From: Acidobacteriota bacterium
Lineage (GTDB): Bacteria > Acidobacteriota > Terriglobia > Acidiferrales > UBA7541
NCBI GenBank assembly: GCA_003166795.1
Contig: PMUS01000059.1
Location: 1,948 to 38,720, forward strand
Direction: 5' to 3'
DNA length: 36,773 nucleotides
Position 1 is the stretch's first letter, and every line of letters starts with the position of its first letter. The position numbers and the translations under genes are program-made. Below are positions 32,599 through 36,773 of the stretch, piece after piece. The notes under the pieces are model-generated. The model did no database searches and was not told where the DNA came from. It was given only the letters and a program-made list of their open reading frames with translations.

Positions 32599-32629
32599 CT
32601 GTCTTGTCAGATATCTAGTCTAATGTCAA
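32599..32629 (-). promoter_or_regulatory. putative NiaR operator and promoter region
   Basis: Directly upstream of niaR the minus strand carries TTGACA (32629-32624), the 8-bp palindrome AGATATCT (32609-32616) and CTGACAAGACAG (32610-32599). The last resembles a TGTC-x-TGACA-like dyad. Its position between promoter and ribosome site suits a repressor site. No good -10 is found at 17 nt from the TTGACA, so the promoter assignment is weak. Confidence 0.35.
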
Positions 32630-32756
32630 GTCGCGCGAGACAAATGCCCTGCGCGTTTGTCCGAGGTTTACTCTGGCGGTGTCAGCTCCGCATTTTCTCT
32701 CCATGACGCGGCGAGTTGGGGGATAGTGGACGAGGCCGGAAGAAAGGCTGGATTTT

Positions 32757-33089
32757 GTGCCGCAAGCGGGACAACGACGAAGCGCGCGCGTGCTGTTGGA
32801 TGTGCCCGTCGTGATTCGCGGCGAATCTGCGGATCAGCGAGCCTTTCGCGAGGAAACGTTCACCGTGACCGTGAGCGCCCACGGCGCGCTCCTGATGCTG
32901 GCGACGAACGTAGTTCTCGGCCAATCGATCGTGGTGGTCAATGCGCTCAACCGCGATGAGCGCGAAGGCAAAGTCGCCTACCGTGGACCGCTCCACGCCG
33001 GGCTTTCGCAGGTGGCTGTCGAGTTCACTCAGCCATCCCCGGAATTCTGGCCCGTCAACCCCGTACCTCTCGACTGGAAAAAGTCCTAG
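32757..33089 (+). CDS. PilZ-domain protein
   Basis: A 110-residue single-domain protein starting at GTG, with AAAGG about 12 nt upstream. It shows the RxxxR box near the N-terminus (QRRSARVLLDVPV) and the beta-barrel pattern of PilZ domains, ending in VAVEFTQPSPEFWPV. PilZ domains bind cyclic di-GMP. The second motif (D/N-x-S-x-x-G) is here TVSAHG, so binding may be weak or lost. It is convergent, 15 nt away, to a second PilZ gene. The fold is well supported, the ligand is not. Confidence 0.75.
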   Translation: MPQAGQRRSARVLLDVPVVIRGESADQRAFREETFTVTVSAHGALLMLATNVVLGQSIVVVNALNRDEREGKVAYRGPLHAGLSQVAVEFTQPSPEFWPVNPVPLDWKKS

Positions 33090-33104
33090 AAAAATGCGCG
33101 CAGG

Positions 33105-33461
33105 CTAGGAAGCGTTGAGTTCGGCGAGCCACGAATTGAGGACTTGTAATTGATCGGCCGGCGTATTCAGAAACGCGATTCCCATGCCCATTCCTTCTTG
33201 CGTGTAGATGATCTTCCCCGGCGATGTGAACTTGCCTTGATCCCGCGAAATACAGACTTCGACGTTCGTTTGCGTCGGCAGCGTGTTCAACACATCCACG
33301 TAACAGCCTTTGAGGCTGACCTCGGATATGCGTCCGGAAATATGCAACCCGCTCTCGGGTTCGACGAGGTCAGTCTGCGCGATCAGACCGTAACGCGGCA
33401 CCGACCGCCGGTCGCGGTAGGACCTTCCCTGATCGTTAGGAGAGGTGCCGGAATCGCCCAT
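33105..33461 (-). CDS. PilZ-domain protein
   Basis: A 118-residue single-domain protein. ATG 33461 follows AGGAG by 8 nt. It has the RxxxR box (RRSVPRYGL) and the second motif as EVSLKG, with Glu instead of Asp/Asn, followed by the PilZ beta strands (CYVDVLNTLP, KIIYTQEGMGMGIAFL). It may respond to cyclic di-GMP or be a degenerate relative. Its neighbour at 32757-33089 is a different PilZ protein, tail to tail with it. Confidence 0.8.
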   Translation of the reverse strand: MGDSGTSPNDQGRSYRDRRSVPRYGLIAQTDLVEPESGLHISGRISEVSLKGCYVDVLNTLPTQTNVEVCISRDQGKFTSPGKIIYTQEGMGMGIAFLNTPADQLQVLNSWLAELNAS

Positions 33462-33875
33462 TGTGTCACTCCTGCTCTTGGATTCAGCGTGCCACAGATA
33501 CCCGGGCAATGCCACGCTCTCGGTGCCCCATGGCGCGAAAGGGGAACGTCACCCGCCAGGAGTCACGATACTCACCGCGGAATGCTCATCCAAATCGCTT
33601 AAATTATGGGCCAATTTCGCCCTCTTGTGCCAATTTGGCGAAAGCTTCCCAGTGTGTAACGCAAACATGATGTGCAGTGGGGTTCCGACGCCTGCTTTCA
33701 ATTGCAAGCAGTCGAGTACTAGGCTGGGTTTTCTTCACATGATTCCCACGAGGGGAAACCAGCTCGGCCCCACCGGGTCTATCGCGGCGCGCCGAGGACC
33801 GATGCCTCGGTCGCAGGCCCCTTATGCCTCGGCGCCTCGTCACAAAGAATGTACATAGACCGTACTAATCTCTTC

Positions 33876-33923
33876 GGTACTGCTTCCCACGCCCTAGGCG
33901 CTTTATACAGTAAATGCAGTACC
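33876..33923. repeat. inverted repeat GGTACTGC / GCAGTACC
   Basis: Perfect 8-bp arms (33876-33883 and 33916-33923) separated by 32 nt that include a small CGCC-CTA-GGCG hairpin. It could be a two-part operator or a folded RNA. Confidence 0.4.
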
Positions 33924-33952
33924 CTCCTTGGACACAGGTTTCCTCAAACCAG

Positions 33953-33981
33953 TTGCTTCGAAGCCCGTAAAGCTCTATCGT
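33953..33981 (+). promoter_or_regulatory. putative promoter of the XRE/S24-like regulator
   Basis: TTGCTT (33953-33958), 17 nt, TATCGT (33976-33981). The transcript would start near 33988, about 48 nt before the ATG. Confidence 0.4.
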
Positions 33982-34006
33982 TCTATCTAGTAGAGACCAT
34001 TAGGCG

Positions 34007-34016
34007 GAAACGTTTC
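34007..34016 (+). promoter_or_regulatory. palindrome GAAACGTTTC upstream of the XRE-type gene
   Basis: A perfect 10-bp palindrome about 20 nt before the start codon and just downstream of the predicted transcription start. It is well placed for autoregulation by the encoded helix-turn-helix protein. Confidence 0.4.
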
Positions 34017-34035
34017 GTTTCGGAATAGTCCAACG

Positions 34036-34848
34036 ATGCCATCCATGCGGCCAGGGGAACAGCTAAGGGAAATTCGCAACCGCCTTGGGGTAACGACACG
34101 CGAAGTAGAAGAGTTCAGCCGCACGATTGCGGAAGATCGTCAGAACGAAGAATTCTACATTTCGAACGCCTGGCTCACACAGCTCGAGAACAAGAATTCC
34201 ATCCCCAGCATCTACAAGCTTTACAGCCTCAGCGTCATCTACCGGACCAAGTTCAACGATTTGCTTACCGTTTTTGGCATCGACCTCGGCGCTACCTCTC
34301 GCTATCAGCTGGCCTTGCCTTTGCAGAATACGCACCTGACGGCGTTTGAATCGCTCGATCCTGAAAAGGGCGTAACATTCCCGGTGCGCTTCGACAAAAA
34401 CTTCAGCTTGGATTCGACAAGCCTGATTTCGCGCATGGTCGAGGTCTGGGGCGAGGTCCCCATCGCGCTGATTCAAAAACTGGACGTGCGACATTGCCAG
34501 TACGGTTACATTGGGGTTGAGGATTATTCGATGTATCCGCTGCTGCGCCCCGGATCATTCGTGCAAATAGACAGCCATCCCAACCGGATGCAGGCGTCGG
34601 AATGGCGCACGGAATTCGATCGCCCGATTTATTTCGTCGAGCTGCGGGACGGTTACGCTTGCTCGTGGTGCGAGATACGCGGGTCCCAACTGACGCTGAT
34701 ACCACACCCTCTCTCAGGCTGCACCATCAGGCAGTTTGCTTATCCATCGGAAGCGGAAATTGTGGGACAGGTAACCGGCGTGGCTATGCGCTTAGTCTCA
34801 CAGAGCGCGGATTCAGACGAGACTCCAAAATTGCCAAAGCGATCTTGA
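34036..34848 (+). CDS. XRE-type regulator with S24/LexA-like C-terminal domain
   Basis: A 270-residue protein. An N-terminal XRE-like helix-turn-helix (about 6-80, GEQLREIRNRLGVTTREVEEF, then NAWLTQLENKNSIPSIYKLYSLS) carries an insert of about 15 residues between its second and third helices. A linker leads to an S24-like fold (about 155-255) with a Ser in the right place (EDYSMYPLLRPGS, Ser165). The lysine that would activate it is not seen; the expected stretch reads YACSWCEIRG, and no clear Ala-Gly cleavage site is visible. It is therefore probably a ligand- or partner-controlled regulator without self-cleavage. Its last 65 bp overlap, tail to tail, the gene on the other strand. It may control that cluster. 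Confidence 0.8.
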   Translation: MPSMRPGEQLREIRNRLGVTTREVEEFSRTIAEDRQNEEFYISNAWLTQLENKNSIPSIYKLYSLSVIYRTKFNDLLTVFGIDLGATSRYQLALPLQNTHLTAFESLDPEKGVTFPVRFDKNFSLDSTSLISRMVEVWGEVPIALIQKLDVRHCQYGYIGVEDYSMYPLLRPGSFVQIDSHPNRMQASEWRTEFDRPIYFVELRDGYACSWCEIRGSQLTLIPHPLSGCTIRQFAYPSEAEIVGQVTGVAMRLVSQSADSDETPKLPKRS

Positions 34849-35239
34849 AGCTCGAAAACAGAAACTGCGCCGAAAGCGGATCGCTTTCCACCGGCACCGC
34901 CACTCGATAGGGCTCCAGCCCTCTCCAAGCAGCCAGGAAATCAGCCGGGCTGGTGTGGGTAGAGGCCATGTAGGCTTCCATCTGCCCAACCAGATTCTCC
35001 AGTGAACACCCTACCAGCTCGCGAAATGCCTCGCGGTGGCAATCTGCCATCGCCTCGCACGCTACTTCCTGGCTGAAGCGGGAGGCCAAACCATCGTGGT
35101 AATAGAGGCCCGTGTTGTAATCACGCATGGACGCCAAATAAATCAACCTGTCCAGGGGCCTGGGGAACTCAGATAGGGAGCGGCGTCGCAAATCCTCGGC
35201 CGCTTGTTGCACGTCCATTCGTCTGGGAAAGGAAGCCAC
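34784..35239 (-). CDS. conserved-looking hypothetical protein, helical
   Basis: A 151-residue soluble protein with no recognised domain. It is helical, with an acidic/aromatic middle (DYNTGLYYHDGLASRF), a Cys/His pair (CEAMADCHREAF) and a C-terminus ending LILESRLNPRS-like after AILE. The start is probably GTG 35239, with AGG upstream; ATG 35218 is an alternative. It lies 12 nt after the membrane-anchored protein gene at 35252-35827, so it is the third gene of a cluster of unknown function. Its 3' end overlaps the XRE-type gene by 65 bp on the opposite strand. Confidence 0.7.
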   Translation of the reverse strand: MASFPRRMDVQQAAEDLRRRSLSEFPRPLDRLIYLASMRDYNTGLYYHDGLASRFSQEVACEAMADCHREAFRELVGCSLENLVGQMEAYMASTHTSPADFLAAWRGLEPYRVAVPVESDPLSAQFLFSSFKIALAILESRLNPRSVRLSA

Positions 35240-35251
35240 GTTGGCCTATTT

Positions 35252-35827
35252 CTAGGGGCGCGCGGGTCCGGCCGCGCTGCCGCCTCTGGTGGCATACACG
35301 GGGGTCAGGAAAGCGAGAGATTGTTCGGAAACCTTGCAAACACGAGTCGCGGTGGCCGCTGTGGATCCCACGATTCTGGGAGTCGCATAGGGTCCCCCAA
35401 GGAACACAGAAACCTGCAGCACGCGGCACGCGAACAGAAGAACCGCAAAATCTAGCGCCAGCGCCAGTTCCGTCCTGGGGCTCAGCCGCGCATAAAACCT
35501 CGCGGACCCAAGATGAAAGTGCCTCAGACTCAGCACCTGCTTGCGAACCCGGCTCACCCAGGAAAGAACGACCTGTTTACGCTCCTCCAGGAACAACTCG
35601 CGAATCTCTTTCGCAGGCTCCAATTCAACGTATTCCAAATCCTCTCGGGCGAAGATCCGGCCTACAAGTTCGGGCGGCAGCAGGCCCGCCTGCAAGGCGT
35701 TCAGTGCTTGCTTGGCTTCCACCATTGCGCCGGAACCACCCTCCGCGCGCCGGCCGCTTCGCGCGAAGAAATAGAGCGATACCAGGAGCATCGCTCCGAT
35801 CAGCAAGAATGAAATCAGTTGGATCAC
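35252..35827 (-). CDS. membrane-anchored hypothetical protein
   Basis: A 191-residue protein with an N-terminal membrane helix (IQLISFLLIGAMLLVSLYFF, residues 2-21), a charged helical cytoplasmic part (about 25-110, e.g. LLPPELVGRIFAREDLEYVEL) and a second hydrophobic segment (about 117-140, LALALDFAVLLFACRVLQVS). No family is recognised. It starts at GTG 35827, which overlaps the upstream stop as GTGA, with AAAGGTG before it. Middle gene of the three-gene cluster 36588-34784. Confidence 0.7.
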   Translation of the reverse strand: MIQLISFLLIGAMLLVSLYFFARSGRRAEGGSGAMVEAKQALNALQAGLLPPELVGRIFAREDLEYVELEPAKEIRELFLEERKQVVLSWVSRVRKQVLSLRHFHLGSARFYARLSPRTELALALDFAVLLFACRVLQVSVFLGGPYATPRIVGSTAATATRVCKVSEQSLAFLTPVYATRGGSAAGPARP

Positions 35828-36588
35828 GGTCTATTCACCTTTACCAGCTCAGTGTTGGCGGCACCGACCATATTACGCGTTCTCGCCGCAAGCGCTTCAT
35901 AGTCTCCGTCAGGACCAATTGTCGCCTCCGGGACCGGATTGGCGCAATAGGACCAAAGTGCCACTAACCAGATCACTAGGGCGGCCACGTAGGAGAGCTG
36001 CTCGATCAAACTCCATGCCCCCCGGAACGAGAGCCCGAAGTAAGACCGCAGCGCGAGAGTGATCAGGGTCGTCCCGACGCACTGCCCGTACCCCAGAATC
36101 ATGCCTTTCAGATTCCGCCCCATCGCGATGCCATAGTAAGAAATCACCTGGAGCAGGCCGAAGAGCAGGATCGCCTGGACGGTCAGGAAATCCCGCTGCA
36201 ACCTGAAATAAAGGGCCCGCACCACCGCTATGTTGGGCGCAAACACTAGGTACCCAATGGCGAAACAGAGAACCGCCCCCAAGATGACAAAACCGCCGAT
36301 TCTTGCGAATTTATCGGCCCCCGCATAAGGAGACAGAACGTGCCGGAAAATTTCCAGGAGAATTCCGCAACCCAGAAAGAGGATTATAAAACCCCCGTAC
36401 CAGCTCCACTTTTCGTACGATTTCATGTTTATGAAATAGAGAGGGTATGCCACGACATCGGAAAGTAGCATCACGAAGAGGTAGGTGTAGAAACTCGAAT
36501 ACTTCGTCAGGAGGTTCGCGCGGAAGCCCCTATACAGAATCAGGGCCTCCAAGACGATACCGCACAGCCAGATTGTCAAACTCAGCAT
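35824..36588 (-). CDS. seven-helix integral membrane protein of unknown function
   Basis: A 254-residue protein with seven predicted membrane helices at about 2-21, 30-53, 63-85, 97-118, 130-153, 160-182 and 190-212, and a short hydrophilic C-terminal tail (about 220-254). The spacing resembles a small sensor-type 7TM protein, but no catalytic or ligand motif is visible. The start is either ATG 36588 or GTG 36606; neither has a strong ribosome site. First gene of a three-gene unit with overlapping or nearly touching ends, next to the XRE/S24-like regulator. Confidence 0.75.
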   Translation of the reverse strand: MLSLTIWLCGIVLEALILYRGFRANLLTKYSSFYTYLFVMLLSDVVAYPLYFINMKSYEKWSWYGGFIILFLGCGILLEIFRHVLSPYAGADKFARIGGFVILGAVLCFAIGYLVFAPNIAVVRALYFRLQRDFLTVQAILLFGLLQVISYYGIAMGRNLKGMILGYGQCVGTTLITLALRSYFGLSFRGAWSLIEQLSYVAALVIWLVALWSYCANPVPEATIGPDGDYEALAARTRNMVGAANTELVKVNRP

Positions 36589-36633
36589 AGAGGAACACCC
36601 GTCCACATGCAGTTAAATGCTAGCACAAAAAGA

Positions 36634-36661
36634 CAGGAGAGGGGCTGGAGATTCTCTCCTG
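36634..36661 (-). terminator. Rho-independent terminator of a gene to the right of the window
   Basis: On the minus strand CAGGAGAG, 12-nt loop, CTCTCCTG forms a perfect 8-bp stem followed by TCTTTTTGTG (about 36633-36624). It should end a leftward transcript arriving from beyond 36661 and so separates that gene from the 7TM gene. Confidence 0.7.
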
Positions 36662-36728
36662 CTTGCTTTGCATTTAACCCGCTTTACGCTCCCCTTGGCT
36701 GGGACTCAACACCCGCGAAACCGGTTCC

Positions 36729-36773
36729 TTAGATCCCGCCTCCCCCACCCGGTGGCTCCGGCATCGGCTTCGT
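36729..36773 (-). CDS. possible C-terminal tail of a gene entering from the right
   Basis: On the minus strand the frame from the window edge reads TKPMPEPPGGGGGI then TAA (36731-36729). A Pro/Gly-rich tail followed about 70 nt later by a good leftward terminator suggests a real gene end. Only 14 residues are visible, so no function can be given. Confidence 0.35.
   Translation of the reverse strand, partial: TKPMPEPPGGGGGI

Larger units (their letters stand above)
33462..34035. other. 574-bp noncoding region with several repeats
   Basis: No convincing gene is seen; open frames here have unusual composition and no ribosome sites. It holds two direct GCCAATTT copies (33610 and 33629), a TTTCGCC/GGCGAAA pair (33615-33643), a CCGAGG/CCTCGG hairpin (33792-33810), a GGTACTGC/GCAGTACC pair (33876-33923) and the promoter and palindrome in front of the XRE-type gene. 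It is probably the shared regulatory region of the divergent PilZ gene and the XRE-type gene. Confidence 0.6.

Noticed and set aside
33445-33858. Open frame of 137 codons in the long intergenic region
   Set aside because: No ribosome site, mixed composition with many Cys/Pro/His, no recognisable pattern; it overlaps the PilZ gene start on the other strand.
1-36773. Mobile elements, CRISPR arrays, prophage genes
   Set aside because: None seen: no transposase or integrase, no regularly spaced repeats, and gene content is chromosomal throughout.

Overview
The window is a gene-dense, GC-rich (roughly 60%) bacterial chromosome segment. Tight operons, the gene families present and their order suggest an Acidobacteriota (Terriglobia-like) genome. 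These are psd-pssA-(Asd-like)-lptE-holA, mfd-surA-yhaM-blaI-dusB, BlaI plus a coiled-coil M56 protease, PilZ pairs, and an XRE/S24 regulator beside 7TM proteins. lptE, surA and rfaE2 indicate an outer membrane with LPS. The taxonomic call is inference from protein style and synteny. I see no transposase, integrase, CRISPR array or rRNA.

Layout. (1) 1-8275 is a signalling block. On the minus strand a sigma54-dependent NtrC-type regulator (1784-3190), with an excellent -24/-12 promoter, precedes a soluble PAS histidine kinase cut by the left edge. On the plus strand are a small exported protein (3584-4258, closed by a strong hairpin) and a second NtrC regulator, membrane histidine kinase and lipoprotein (4390-8275). 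(2) 8417-8650 is a DUF465/YdcH protein. (3) 8791-12836 is a phosphatidylethanolamine/envelope/replication operon: psd, pssA, an Asd-like protein lacking the catalytic His, lptE, holA. (4) rpsT (minus) with promoter and terminator, then rsmI (plus). (5) 14331-16825 is a blaI-blaR1-like pair with a perfect palindromic operator over its promoter; the protease's C-terminus is coiled coil rather than a penicillin-binding domain. (6) 16826-24372 (minus) is a six-gene operon: rfaE2, mfd, surA-like, yhaM-like, a second blaI, dusB. (7) 24623-26328 (plus) is a geranylgeranyl-reductase-family flavoprotein and an FlK-type thioesterase; 26338-28488 (minus) is a DUF2911 protein and a large multi-spanning membrane protein. 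(8) tRNA-Leu(CAA) at 28606-28691. (9) 28700-32591 (minus) is an NAD synthesis operon niaR-nadC-nadA-nadX, followed by an exported SnoaL-like protein; nadX (aspartate dehydrogenase) stands where nadB is usually found. (10) Two convergent PilZ genes, a 574-bp repeat-rich noncoding stretch, an XRE/S24-like regulator, and a three-gene membrane cluster of unknown function. At the right edge are a terminator and a possible C-terminal tail of the next gene.

The most interesting points are: the sigma54 promoter that fixes the regulator start; several genes with a -10 box about 10-12 nt from an SD-less start codon (possible leaderless mRNAs); the BlaI operator and the unusual BlaR1 sensor half; degenerate active sites in the Asd-like and RfaE2 proteins; the FlK catalytic spacing in the thioesterase; and the unknown regulator plus membrane cluster at the right.
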